A stretch of 64,000 bases of DNA from Epiperipatus broadwayi. Its lineage: Eukaryota; Onychophora; Udeonychophora; Euonychophora; Peripatidae. Location: positions 872,741-936,740 of the forward strand of contig JAQFVV010006335.1 in the NCBI GenBank assembly GCA_028023455.1, given 5' to 3'. A program made the position numbers and the translations under genes. A model generated the notes under the pieces. That model searched no databases and had not been told where the DNA came from. It was given only the letters and a program-made list of their open reading frames with translations. Shown here piece after piece: positions 29,006-41,718 of the stretch. Positions within the stretch are counted from its first letter, which is position 1, and every line of letters begins with the position of its first letter.

Positions 29006-29668
29006 ATGGAGCAAACCGTAATTGAGGAAGATAGGAGAGAGTATGGTTTTAGTGGAGTGACAACGATGGATGGAAAAATTAGTAGTGCAATGGAAATGAT
29101 TAGTCAAAGAATGAATAAGATAGGGGAAGAGGTAAAAGATGTAGAAGCAAAATTAAAATTGTTAGAGACAATGTGTGAGCAGATAAAGTAATTATTGAGT
29201 AGGAATGATAAAGTCTAAGTTGATAATGAAGACTAGAAGTTGATTGAGAATGTTACAGATGAAATAGGAAAAATAGACTCTAAGACTAGGATTCAAGTAG
29301 TTAGACTATGTGGGATATAATTACAAAGGAAAGTAGAAACAGGTATTTAAGAATATGTTTAATTGGAGTTAGAGTTAAGGATGTTACAGATAAAGTAAAG
29401 AAGCAAGGAAGTAGAGCTGTGTATGTTAAGGGTAGGGGCTAATAATTTGTCAGAGCCATTGTAGAGAGTAATGGAAGAGTACACATGATTTATTAGGAAT
29501 TTTAGTAAGATTAACTAAATAATAGGAATAGTTGGATTATTACCAAGATTTGACAAAAGGTATATGTTAGATAGGGCTGCTCTGTAAATAAGACATTGAA
29601 AAATTGTGTGAGAAAAATGATGTTATGTTGGTAAATGTGTGGGATATTTTTATTAGAAAAAGGGAGTT
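29006..29668 (+). pseudogene. LINE-B ORF1: coiled coil and N-terminal half of SGNH-like esterase
   Basis: 29006-29191 encodes MEQTVIEEDRREYGFSGVTT and a charged helix (MISQRMNKIGEEVKDVEAKL), probably a coiled coil for RNA binding or trimerisation. After stops, the segment at about 29540-29668 reads GLLPRFDKRY, then CEKNDVMLVNVWDIFIRKRE, typical of the SGNH/GDSL esterase found in CR1-type ORF1 proteins. The domain resumes at 34755 beyond the insertion. Confidence 0.6.
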
Positions 29669-29678
29669 ATATAGTGTA

Positions 29679-29681
<3 letters not shown>

Positions 29682-29742
<61 letters not shown>
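29682..29742. repeat. (TA)n at the left edge of the 5-kb inverted element
   Basis: TA tract between LINE-B ORF1 and the left arm. Confidence 0.95.
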
Positions 29743-29744
<2 letters not shown>

Positions 29745-29994
29745 AACAAATCACTATTTAATATTGTATTTCATTTAAATAAAAAAGAGAGAACTCGATC
29801 TTTAATTTTTTTTTTTTTTTTTGTAATATAATGTTGTTTTAAGAAAAACATACAGTGAGAGTTTAATTTATATATATATAATTTAATTAAAATAAATTCG
29901 ATATTGGAAAATGCATAATGAATAATTGTTTCAAATAGTGAAAGGAAATTCCAAAGGTAAAAGATTGCTATCAGAAACGACTTTCTGGTAGTAA

Positions 29995-30338
29995 TTAAAA
30001 ATGGCAGAAATTCTTAACGAGAAAAGAGACTTTGTAATAAAAAAAATGAGAAATAATGTAGAAGTTTATAAAATAGAACAAAAAGTAAAAAGGAATATGT
30101 GCAGAACTTCTAAAAAGAATCTGGAAATATAAAAGGAGCTGACAGGTTTGAAAAGTGTCTTTGTCTTGTTGTTCCAGAGAGTGTTGAGCAATTTGAAGTG
30201 TCTCATATTTTTTTATATAAAAAAAATTAATAAAATGTGTCCACTTAGATACAAACTGAAACTGCTCTCCATGAGTAAGTACAACTCTATTGTTTGCTGA
30301 CACTTTCTCTTGAGAAAAGTCACCTAGATCATCATCTG
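29995..30338 (-). CDS. Unknown ORF in the left inverted arm (exon-like)
   Basis: Minus-strand frame of about 100 residues, with VLTHGEQFQFVSKWTHF and ETLQIAQHSLEQQDKDTF. The open frame extends upstream of its Met (ESDDDLGDFSQEKVSANN) to a TTTAG that looks like a splice acceptor. The mirror copy in the right arm is open over the same stretch. I do not recognise the family. Confidence 0.35.
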
Positions 30339-31755
30339 ACTCTACCTAAATTTGATCGGAGATTTGGAAGGTGTAAACCTAAAAAAACAACTACTGCAGA
30401 CTACCCACTGACTGAATTGGATGTTGGAGGATCAATGACCTACTTAAATATCAACTTACCGGTAAGTTAATGGCCATAACTTTATATAAAGCTTAATGAA
30501 CTGAGATTTTAATGAAATGTTTATCCCATAATTTTATGATCTAAAGATTTGCGAACTGAGTAGTGAATGAAACAGTTCCACAGAGAAACTATTGCTTCAA
30601 TATTTGAATCAAATTATTAAATTCATTATGCACAATACATCCCAACATAATTTTTCATTTATCATAAATATTAAATCTTTGTTATTAACATACTTTCATT
30701 GTACGTGTATACATTTAGAGTTATTATATTTAAGTTTTAGTTTTGATTATTTAGAATCAAATTACTATACAAATTATCTTTGCTAAGTAGATTTATTTTT
30801 TTAATTAAGTCAAAGGGGCATATATTCTACTTAACAGGAATTTTAATCCGATCATATAATTATTATTTTACGAGTTGCAATATGTTTGATGCAGACTCAG
30901 TGGGTCTAACGACTCTGGAGCCCTCATATAGAAATTAAAAACGGATTCAGCTCACAATTGTACTCTGTAATAATTCTAGGCCGAGCTGATCAGGAAAGAT
31001 AGTTATGTTTTCAGAATAATAATGAAACGTTCTTCTTTTGTTTTTGAAATAAAATAAATGAACATTTTTTTTTTTTTTTTACATAACTTGATCAACTCGT
31101 GCATTTATAATGCATATAGAGGCCTAGAAAAACAGAAAACATTATAATGGCTTCTTAACTTGGGCTTACAGGAAAAAAATCCACGACCTGAGAAAATTTA
31201 AAAATGGCATAAAATTGAGAATGTAATGTCCGTAGCCAGAAAATAAATATGACCACAAATAGTGCGCAAGTCTAAAAAGTTATTTTGTACGATTACAAAA
31301 GTTTTTTTTTTAAGATTATAAGATTTTAAATAGGACTATATTGAAATAAAATAATAGCTTATAAATTAAATAATAAATAAAACTGATCAAATGTTAGCAA
31401 TGACAGTAAAGGTAGAAAGTGATGGGAGTATATAGGGTGATAAAAGAGAGGGGTGTTGGTGAACGAATTTATTAGCAAAGCAAAATAAAATATTGAATTT
31501 ATATTGTAACAATTGATAAAGTTAAGATTTTGTTTACTATAGCAATAATAAGCAACATGGCCATATATGAAATTGAGAAGTAGTAAAAATATACAAAATA
31601 TGGCAGAAGGTGAGAAAAAATTAAAATAGGGCATGGAACCCTTAATAAGAAAATTATTATATTAATGCATGATGGAATTCAAAGAAAATATAAAAAAAGA
31701 AATGGCAGAGATGGTCAGAGAATTGAAAGAAAAAATATGGATAGAGATTTAAAAA

Positions 31756-32621
31756 ATGAAAGAAGAGTTAATAAGGCTTGTAGATGAGAAAATAGCTAAA
31801 GGGTCACAGAGCAAAGAAGTGATAGAATTGAAATCCAATAAACAAGAAAGCCAAGAGATAAAATTAAAAGAAAATAGAGAAAACATGCCGAGTGCAGTAA
31901 ATCCCTTTTTGAAATTAAAAATTTTCTATGGACAAGTTGGAGAATCACTGATGGAACACCTAAATAGCCTGCAGGGTTATTTTGTGATTAACCCCATGTT
32001 GGAGGACATTAAGCTAATGGTGGCAGTTAATCATTTACAAGGGATGATGCAAGATTGGTGGGAATTCTTGTTTAAGAAACCGAAAAACTTTACGCAGTAT
32101 GGTCAAATATTAATCAAATGTTATTGGAACAAGTACCACCAAGAGAGAATTAAGAATAAAGTGGCACAAGAGAAATGCAGAGAAGGGCATTATGTACCAT
32201 TTTTTGGAAACAAGTAGTGCAATTACGAGCACTGGCAGAGTGCAAATTGACAGAGAAGCAGATTATCAAGATTACATGGAAAATTTTTCCCGATCCCATA
32301 GGGCATCTGTTGATAAGTACCAGATGTGTGACAATAGAGAGAATGGCTGAATTACTTAGTGCTTTTGAGAATGACAAGGCTGGAGAAGAGACAAGTCCTA
32401 AACACTTCGACAAAATACCAAACCAGAAGGGTCAACTACAACTGAACACTATGGTGTTGACTGATAGTTCTGGAAATCAATGGATAGATAAGGGGTCCCT
32501 AACTGAAAATAAAGGGATGGGAATCCATGCAAGACCTTCATCACTGGAAAAAAAGTTTAGGAGTGAAAATAAATACAAGATAGAAGACCTTGATGTAAAT
32601 TGGAGAGACTGGTGCGAATAA
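31756..32621 (+). pseudogene. LTR-retrotransposon gag fragment, one frameshift
   Basis: Gag packages element RNA into particles. 31756-32217 begins with a charged helix and has the retrotransposon-gag pattern: FYGQVGESLMEHLNSLQGYF, QDWWEFL, QILIKCYWNKYHQERIKN. The homologous frame continues in +1 (QLRALAECKLTEKQIIK, then TIERMAELLSAFEN), so a one-base change in the T run near 32201 breaks it. No protease, RT or integrase follows. Probably Ty3/gypsy-like. Confidence 0.65.
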
Positions 32622-32639
32622 CACAGAGAGGGGGTTCAA

Positions 32640-33299
32640 TCCCTATCACCTCTGCCATCAAACAGTTATAGTGATAGATAACATTGAGAGATAAATTGGG
32701 CCAGATGACACCCTGCAGATCTCAGATATGCCTCTGGAGAAATGAAAAAAAAATAATAATATGAAAATGTGCAACTAGAATATTAAAATATGTATATATA
32801 AATTTACATGATTTGCAAAAAGAAAAACATGATCGCAGCTAATGTAGATGTAAGTCACAAGTATTTGACTGGGTAGACGGTTTATGAAGAGGGGAAAAAG
32901 CATATCCCTTAGTCCTAGTATGCAGTATATAATATAAGACCGTCTTTAAATGCTCATCAGTCTATCGCTAGCAGAGATCCCGATAAATGGGGAAGACAGA
33001 CCAGGTTGCCGTGAGCCTATAAGACTCAAAATGATGAGCAACACTCATATGTGCTTATAACATGGACTTCTTATCATTACTATTACGCTTAAGTAGAAAG
33101 GATGCAGATGAATGGGGAAATGTTTCTCATTCCTGCCATGTTACACCCAAAAGTGAACGTTAAAGCCGAACATCACTTGTTGAATGAGTCTACAAAATAT
33201 ATCAGCATGCTAATATATATATATATATATATATAAAACAACACACGAATATGGACATAAAGACTTATGAAGAATAAAATTAGTTTAAACCCCTATTTT
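32640..33299. other. Interior of the inverted element after the gag relic
   Basis: More GC-rich than its surroundings (for example CCAGGTTGCCGTGAGCC at about 33000). No coding frame recognised. It contains a short (TA)n at 33214-33234. Confidence 0.35.
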
Positions 33300-34144
33300 T
33301 ATTCTCGTTTTTTGGTTTCTTCTAGACCTCTATACACATTATAAATGTGCAAGTTGACCAAGTTATGTAAAAGAAAAACAAATGTTCATTTATTTTATTT
33401 CAAAAACAAAAAAAAAAAACAGGATGTTTCATTATTATTCTGAAAACATAACTATCTTTCCTGATCAACTCGGCCTAGAATTATTACCGAGTACACTTGT
33501 GAGCTGAATCAGTTTTTAATTCCTACATGAGAAAGCCAGAGTCATTAGATCCACTGAGTCTGCATCAAGAATATTGCAAATTGTAAAATAATAATTATAC
33601 GATCGGGATTAAAATTCCCATTAAGTAGAAGATATTCCCCTTTGACTTAATTAAAAAAAATTAATCTACTTAGCAAAGGTAATTTGTATGCTAATTAGAT
33701 TCTAAATAATCAAAACTAAAACTTAAATATAATAACTCTAAATGTATACATATACAATGAAAGTATGTTAATAACAAAGATTTAATATTTATGATAAATA
33801 AAAAATTATAATGTTGGGACATATTGTGCATAACGAATTTAATAATTCAATTTAAATATTGAAGCAATAGTTAGTTTGTGTCTTATTTTTCCGTGGTACT
33901 GTTTCATTCACTACTCAGTTCGCAAATCTTTAGATCACAAAATTATGGGATAAACATTTCATTAAAATCTCAGTTCATTAAGCTTTATATAAAGTTATGG
34001 CCATTAACTTACGGTAAGTTGATATTTAAGTAGGTCATTGATCCTCCGACATCCAATTTAGTCAGTGGGTAGTCCACAGTAGTTGTTTTTTTAGCTTTCC
34101 GCCTTCCAAATCTCTGATCAAATTTAGGTAGAGTCAGACGATGA

Positions 34145-34460
34145 TCTAGGTGACTTTTCTCAAGAGAAAGTGTCGGCAAACGATAGAGTTCTACTCACTC
34201 ATGGAGAACGGTTTCAGTTCATATCTAAGTGGATACATTTTATTAATTTTTTTTATATAAAAAAATACGAGACACTTCAAATTGCTCAACACTCTCTGGA
34301 ACAACAACACAAAGACACTTTTCTAACCTGTCAGCTCCTTTTATATTCCCAGATTCTTTTTAGAAGTTCTGCGCATATTCCTTTTTACATTTTGTTTTAT
34401 TTTATAAACTTCTACATTATTTCTCTTTTTTTTTTATTACAAAGTCTCTTTTCTTGTTAA
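34145..34460 (+). CDS. Unknown ORF in the right inverted arm (mirror copy)
   Basis: Mirror of the frame at 29995-30338: VLLTHGERFQFISKWIHF and ETLQIAQHSLEQQHKDTF. Most differences are substitutions, with no stop over about 90 codons. Confidence 0.35.
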
Positions 34461-34754
34461 GAATTTCTGCCATTTTTAATTACTATCAGAAAGTCATTTC
34501 TGATAGCAATCTTTTACCTTTGGAATTTCCTTTCACTATTTGAAACAATTATTCGTTATGCATTTTCCAACATCGAATTTATTTTAATTAAATTATATAT
34601 AAAAAAAGAAAAATTAAACTCTCACCTTACGTTTTTCTTAAAACAACATTATATTACAAAAAAAAATAAAGATCGAGTTCTCTCTTTTTTATTTAAATGA
34701 AATACAATATTAAATAGTGATTTGTACCATATATATAAAATAAACGGTACAATA

Positions 34755-34840
34755 GTAAAGATAGATTGCACTTAAATAAACAAGGAAGTGAAGTTTTAGG
34801 GAGTTTAATTTATAAATAACGTAGTTCAGGAAACTTATAA
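34755..34840 (+). pseudogene. LINE-B ORF1: C-terminal half of SGNH-like esterase
   Basis: DRLHLNKQGSEVLGSLIYK carries the Asp-x-x-His pair that closes the SGNH catalytic triad. Its N-terminal partner ends at 29668. Confidence 0.55.
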
Positions 34841-35049
34841 AAGCAATTGGGCTTTTTAATGACAGTGTTACAGAAAAATGGTGAATGGGTGGGATGCAAA
34901 AAATAATCAAAGGATAACTGATTTATATATAAATGAAGATGTGGAGAGGGAATGAGTATGAAAAATTAATGGTAAGCAAGTTATGTATAAATGTAATAGA
35001 GAAGAAAAAGTCAAAAGAATTTATAAAAGAGTAGTTAGGAAAGAAAAAA

Positions 35050-38000
35050 AAAGTTAAAATTGGACATCTGTATATGCAAGATCATAGTAGACCAGAAAAG
35101 TGGTTGTAATTAAACAAATCAGTAAAAAATGAAGAGCTTGAGGTACTGACAGTAATGGAAACAATCTAAGAGAAGAAGAAGATTCTATACTAGAAAACTT
35201 GATATAGCAGGGTATAAAGAAAAATGAAAAAGAAAAAAGGTGTGGTATAGGAGTTTATGTCAAAATATTTAAATACTGTTAATTGTCAAAACATGTGTGG
35301 TTAGGAAGACAAGAGTAGATGGTGGTTGTAGTCTATATAACCTCTGGAGATAGTCAAACAATAATCAAATGGAATAGTTGCATATATCAATGCCTAGTTA
35401 AGGATATATGGAGTTTAGAAAAAAAGGAAAGAGAATAATGGTTATAGGAGATATGAATGTGTATATTAAAGAAATTGATGATGCAGATAACAAAAATGGA
35501 CAGCATTTGAAGAATTTTTGTCAGAGAATCAATTTGAGGATTGTAAATTTGTCAAATATTTATGAGGGACAATACACATAGTCTAGAAATAATATATTTC
35601 ACACAAGAAATTATGTATTAGTAGATAAAGAGGGAATGAATAATATACATAAAACTAAAGTGTTTGATAATGAAGAGTAAGTATGTAATAATGATCATAA
35701 TTTTTAATAATATAAGTGGTTAGTAATATGATGGAAAATAGTAATAAAAGTACAAAGGATAGTGAAGGATATAGATGGAGAATGAACAATAAAAATAGGA
35801 AGAATATGAATTAAAAGCTGAAGAAATCATGGAAGTGTTGTTTGGGGATAAATATAAGGACTAGTGTGGTGAAGTAAAAAAAAGTGAAAAATAAGATGAG
35901 AATATTCAGAAGAATAAATGTGATAGGAAAGTGAGAGTTAGTAAAAGTTTAAAAGAGAGGTAAAAAGCATGCAGAGAATATAAAAGTGTTATTAAAAACA
36001 AAGAAAGTGAATAAGTTGTTAATGTTAAATGAGGAAAGTATTTTTAAAAAAGAAGTTAGTTAAAATAAATAATTATAAAGGAATAACGAATTTGAATAGT
36101 AAATAATTGGAGGATATTAGTAAAACTGGAAGAGATGGGAGTAAAAAAATTCCGAAATACTTTAAAAAAAGGAATTTAGGGAGAGAGAAATAGCATTACT
36201 GGACAATGAGGGGATAGAGTTTAGCTCTCTAGAGAAGAATTAGAGGCAATCTTTAATAAATATGTAATGGATATAGAAAAGATGTTAGATGTGAAAGACA
36301 GAGTGATAAAACACATGAAAGCACATAATAATGGAAATATTAGGTTTACAGAAAATGAACTGAATGAGGCAGAGAAGAAATTGAAAAAGTGGAAAGACAA
36401 GAGTTTTGAATGGATGAGCAGCAGAGATGGTAATGAATTTAGGACATAGGGAAAAAATAAAACTATTATTATGTTTTAATAATGATGGTTCAGAAGAAAA
36501 ATTTTTCAGATAGTTGGAGTAATACAAGAATATGGCTATTACTTAAAAAAGAGATAATGATCATAGAAAGTTAAAAAATTATAGACCAATAATGAAATGC
36601 CAGTTTTATATAAATTTTTTGCATATATGGTGGCTGGAAGAGTCACACAATGGATGGAAGAAAACAATATACTGGCAGTAATGCAAGGAAATTTTTCTAT
36701 CAAATAGATATATAGTAATTAGTTTATTTTTCATTACACAGCTTATAGATATGAATAAAAATACAGGTTAGACAGTTATATATAGTTTGTTATAATATAG
36801 AGAAGGCATATGATAGAGTAAATAGAAATGAATTATGGATAAGTTTAGCAAATTTGGGAAAAGATAGAATTTTAGTGAATGTTATTAAGAGATTGTATAA
36901 AAAATAATCATTATATGTATGAAGTAGGGAATATAGAATTAGTTAAAGTTAAAAATGGGATGGGTTTAAGATAAGGATGCCCTATGTTACCTATTTTGTT
37001 TTTGTTGAATTTGAAAGAAATCGAGAAAGCAATAGAAAGGCTAGAAAAAAAGATAGAGATAGCATTAATAGTTGCCAAGAGAATATATACATTATCAAGT
37101 TTTTTAGTTGCAAATGATATCTTTGTGTGTGCAGAAAGAAGGGAAGATATGGAAGTTATGCTGAGAGCATGCGAAAAAGTCTGTAAAAAGATGGGGATTT
37201 AATTTAGTGAGAAAAACATCAAGTAATGATGATTAATACTGGGGAAAGAGAAGACAAATAATTTTTATTGGGGGATATAAAATTAAGTGTGATGAATAGG
37301 TGTAACTATTTGTGAATCATCTTAGGTAGTCAGAGAAATTTCTTGAATGAATGGGTGAAGAAATTGTTAAATGAAGAAAGAAAAAAAAGGGATTGATAAA
37401 GACATTCACAGTGTTTTCATATAATAAACATGATGTAACTACAATTGTATAGAATGGAATGGCAGTAGAAGGGTTAACTTATGTTACTGTTGTGTTATGT
37501 GTAAGTAAAGAGGTATTATATCACTTAGAAAAAGTACAAAGAGAAGTAGAAAGACATGCAATAGATGCAGATGTGTGGATAGAAATGGAGGCAATTCAAG
37601 AAGAAATGGATTGGTTAAATTTTTATGACAGATGCAATAATCAAAATGAAAATGTCCAGTAGATTGCAGTTTATGGACAAGAAGAGAATATCCAAAATAG
37701 TATTTAACTGGGTTATGAACAAAAAGGCAGACAACAAGGTGCATGAGAAAGGTAGTATGGTATGTAGAAGATCTGGATAAAGAATTAATGTCAGTATATT
37801 TATACAAAAGGTGGGATAATTATGTTAGGAGAATTGTTGAGTGATATAGTGGTAAAGAATGGGATAGAAAAATAGATGCATTAATAAAGAATAGAGATTT
37901 AGAGAGATGGAAAACTAGTATGGAGAGATAAAAAGAATTTAAATGTATATAATAGTAAACTGAATATTGAGTGTGAGATAATTTATGATAATAGGAAAGT

Positions 38001-38150
38001 TGTTTACTGTTTAAGGCTTGAACAAGATCTTTAGCAACAAGATCTTTAGCAACAAGGAATATACACATAAATGTAGAAATGTGAGTGATTTATTCTGCAA
38101 GTTGTGTAAGGAAGGCATCTGTTAATTGAATATAAATGCCTAAAAACAGA
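35050..38150 (+). pseudogene. LINE-B ORF2: endonuclease, RT and C-terminal region, decayed
   Basis: Fragments in changing frames: IGHLYMQDHSRPEKW (endonuclease start), VVVYITSGDSQTIIKW and IGDMNVYIKEIDDAD (APE-type core), NIEKAYDRVNRNELW (RT palm, about 36800), GCPMLPILFLLNL (about 36975), VANDIFVCAERREDM at the catalytic box (expected xxDD; here AND), then LEKVQREVERHAIDADV (37459-37662) and KLCKEGI (about 38100). The damaged catalytic box and many stops show it is dead. Confidence 0.75.
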
Positions 38151-38779
38151 AAGAGTACAAATAATGAAGTTGTGAAAAAATAAATATTAATAAATAGATT
38201 ATACAGACAGTGGATATTTGAGTTTTATGCTGGGTTTGGAAAAGTATAAAGGGGATTTACATAAAAAAGCTATGGAGTTGACAAACATTATGTTGTGGAA
38301 ATGGGATGGAGCAGAATAGACAAAAATATGGGTAAACATAGGAAAAGTAAAGTAAAATGGCTAACAGATTACTCTGGTCATAGTGGCTGAGAGATTCCTG
38401 ACTCCATATGAGGAAAAGTCAGTGCATCATACCATATCACATAATTGTCAATTAAAGTACATTGAGAAGGGCAAAAATTAATGTTTTCCAATAACAGATT
38501 TTTTGTGACTGATTATATATATATATATTATTGTTGTTATATAAAGAAATTAATCTACAAAGCACATGTGATATGCAAGTTGCAGATGATTGCCACCAGA
38601 AAAATATTAATCACTCAGTTGAGGGTGAGCACATTCAAGATTTCATGCCTCATAATCATAGCCATATTAAAAACTGTGGTATTGTTTGTATTAGATGTAA
38701 TATATGTATATTAAATGCAAATGAGTTAGGTTGCCCATTTTTAAAAATACCAAAGCAGGTGTCATATCTGTTTATTTGA

Positions 38780-38905
38780 TTATTGCTGCCATTAATAAAA
38801 TTGCAAACACCTTAATGTTTTCAATCCAAGCTCATTAGCTTATATAGACATATGGGTCCGAACTCAGTTCAGTACCCATACATTTGGTGTCTTTGGTTCT
38901 TTAAT
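38780..38905 (+). repeat. Retrozyme-like fragment with conserved hairpin
   Basis: TATGGGT/ACCCATA (38851-38857 with 38874-38880) encloses CGAACTCAGTTCAG. This is the same hairpin as in retrozymes A and B with a different outer stem. No hammerhead was found next to it. Confidence 0.5.
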
Positions 38906-38999
38906 AATCATAGCCACCACTATTCTATTAGACAGGATTGGTTTTAAGCCAATAAACATTACATTATTACCATTTCTTATGCTTTCTTATAGCTGTTAT

Positions 39000-39240
<241 letters not shown>

Positions 39241-39259
39241 TTGCCTGTTTAAATTCATA

Positions 39260-39365
39260 TGTTGGTGATTATTTATCTTTTTGACAAATATGTGTTCAAG
39301 TGTGTCAGTATTATGAGATAGAGTGGATAGTTGTGTGTTGTGTGAAAGCCTGTGCTCATGTACCC
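39260..39365 (+). repeat. Retrozyme C fragment
   Basis: GTTGGTGATTATTTATCTTT…GTGTTCAAGTGTGTCAGTAT…GTGCTCATGTACC matches the 54690-54810 segment of retrozyme C. The ribozyme itself is missing. Confidence 0.65.
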
Positions 39366-39375
39366 TATATATTAA

Positions 39376-39377
<2 letters not shown>

Positions 39378-39426
<49 letters not shown>
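39378..39426. repeat. (TAA)n microsatellite
   Basis: Tandem TAA units followed by a short inverted ATT run. Confidence 0.95.
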
Positions 39427-39428
<2 letters not shown>

Positions 39429-40489
39429 CACATAGATAACAATAACATTAAAGACCTCAAAAGTTCTTAGAAGTATCAATAACCTTCCCTGTGTTTTTTA
39501 AGATATATGTAGTTTAAATAAACATAGTATTTAAAATGAATTATATTGCAATTAGAATGTTCAAAAGTTTTATCACACTAATGAAGTACAAATTTTAAAT
39601 GAAGCATTCTGTAATACCAAACTGTGACTGAAGTTAATAATTTTTTTTTGCTATTCCCTAGTAAATATTGAAGTATTTAACTTATTTCTGCAGGGAAATT
39701 TATGTTGTATCACTTATCTTACTTTCAGAGTAATGCATGTGACAGCATTTAAATTACTATGTAATTTTGTGTGCTTTGTGGTGCTTAATGTATACTTTCA
39801 ATGGCATTATTTTATTATATGATATTTAGCAAATGTTTTTCTCTACTTAATCATTAATTTCTGTAATAAAAATCAAAATATTAATAAAATATATAACTTA
39901 TTCACTTTGTGTGATTTCCATACTGAGATCAAGATTAAGAGAGAAAGTGACTGAATTAAAATCAAGGGTTTAAATATGATTATTTTAATGATGTCACATT
40001 TAAGTTATTATCCTAGATATTGTTTCTTTGGTATCACTTAAATTTCTTTCCTGTTTAGTTCTTTGTGATTAACAGTTAAATTCTATTAAATATAAATTTC
40101 TTAAAATACATCATAGTTTATGCAATAAAATGTTTTCTTAACTTGAAATAAATAAACATTTTAATGATTTATAATAATAAAAAAATAACATTACAAATTA
40201 AATTACATTTTTAAATTCAGGAATTAAATAAAATATAAACATATCTTGTACATTTTTTTATATAAGATACAATATTTTACTTTATTTTTTAAAATATCTA
40301 TGGAATACTTATATAGAAAAACAATATTTTAAATACATATAATTTAATACTGATTTAATTGTGAAAACAGAAAATAATTTACACGCATTCACACTCTATA
40401 TAATAATTGACTATTTTGTTTATCTATGTTCATGTATTATTTGTTGAATGTATGAATATATTAATTTATTAAGCACAAGCATATAATAT

Positions 40490-40625
40490 AATAATAACGT
40501 GAAAGGCTGAAACCTTTTACAAATGTGCCTTAAAAATGCTTATATGACAGCCAATCACATTGGCTGTCATATAAGCAATTTTAAGGTGCATCTGTCAAAG
40601 GTTTCAGCCTTTCACTTTATTATTT
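40490..40625. repeat. Near-perfect 135-bp foldback (MITE-like)
   Basis: Arms 40490-40556 and 40560-40625 pair almost throughout (GTGAAAGGCTGAAACCTTTT…GACAGCCAAT). No coding capacity. Confidence 0.85.
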
Positions 40626-40811
40626 TAAATGTATTAAGTAAATAAAAATATCACCAAATGAATTTATCAATAAGTAATGTGATTTATTAAATACTTCTTA
40701 GAATGAAATATTACTTTTATTACGATATACAATAAAGGAACATTCAACTATACCATATTTAAATAATATAAAAACTCTGTCAGGTATTGAAAATTATTCT
40801 ACACGAATAAA

Positions 40812-41524
40812 GTATGATGAACAGAGCAACCAAAAATGCAAAATAACATTAATTATAGACAGTAATTTGCCAAGTCCTTTCGGTTCTGTATACCAGAATC
40901 ATGCTGACATATTGAAACTGAATGGTTAATATTGCAGTGCATGCTCGGTGCAGCACTAGTGTTATGCTGATTGAAAACGTTTTTAGATTTCACAATAAAC
41001 CAAGTCTCTTTCAACTTCCTTTTTTTGATCATTTGACTCATTGCACACAGTAATAATATTTTGAGGATAAAATTCATGACCACAATTACTTTCATGATTT
41101 GAAAAAAAAAAAAAAAAACATAATTAATTTGTAAATCACTTAGATTTTTTGTACTGATAAATACATGATTACAACAGCATAATTATCAGTGCAAAAAATC
41201 TAAAAATGATTTACAAATCAATTCTGTTTTTCAAATGATGAAAGTAATTGTGGTCATGAGTTTTATCCTCAAAATATTACTATTGTGTGCAATGAGTCAA
41301 ATGATTGGGAAAAAAGTTGAAAGAGGCTTAGTTTAGTGTGAAGTCTAAAAACATTATAAATCAGCATAACACTAGTGTTCTATTGAACATGCACTGGAAT
41401 ATTAACCATTGAGCTTCAATATGTCACCTTGATGCTGGTATAGAGTACTGAAAGTGCTTGACAAATTGTTGTGTGTAATTAATGTTTTTTTTTTTTGCAT
41501 TTTGGTTGCTCTGTTCATCATGCT
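40812..41524. repeat. Large 710-bp foldback
   Basis: Arms 40812-41160 and 41183-41524 are inverted copies with a spacer of about 20 bp. Similarity is high but with many substitutions, so it is not recent. The frame 40853-41095 lies wholly in one arm and is not supported as a gene. Confidence 0.85.
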
Positions 41525-41680
41525 ATACTATATGTATGGCTTTAAAAATTAAAAATTACTATTTACAAAAATTATCTTACATTAAGATGTATTGTTAACA
41601 CACTTTATTAATAAGGTAATCTATTGATCTTTTATTTTTTTAGATATATAAAAATTTCCAGTTTAAATCCAGACCAAGAT

Positions 41681-41715
<35 letters not shown>

Positions 41716-41718
<3 letters not shown>

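Larger units (their letters stand above)
29743..34735. mobile_element. 5-kb element with 1.4-kb inverted arms
   Basis: Left arm 29743-31138 and right arm 33300-34735 are inverted copies with some divergence (outer ends AACAAATCACTATTTAATAT and its complement). The interior (31139-33299) holds a gag relic. It may be a transposon with very long terminal inverted repeats or two head-to-head copies of one element around an LTR-element fragment. No transposase was recognised. Confidence 0.7.
28700..38478 (+). mobile_element. LINE-B, plus copy, split by a 5-kb insertion
   Basis: Non-LTR element with a decayed ORF1 (coiled coil, then SGNH-esterase-like domain), an APE-type endonuclease, an RT and a C-terminal Cys-rich segment. 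Many stops and frameshifts. The insertion at about 29682-34735 separates the two halves of the esterase domain. The 5' limit is uncertain (28250-28980). Confidence 0.75.
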
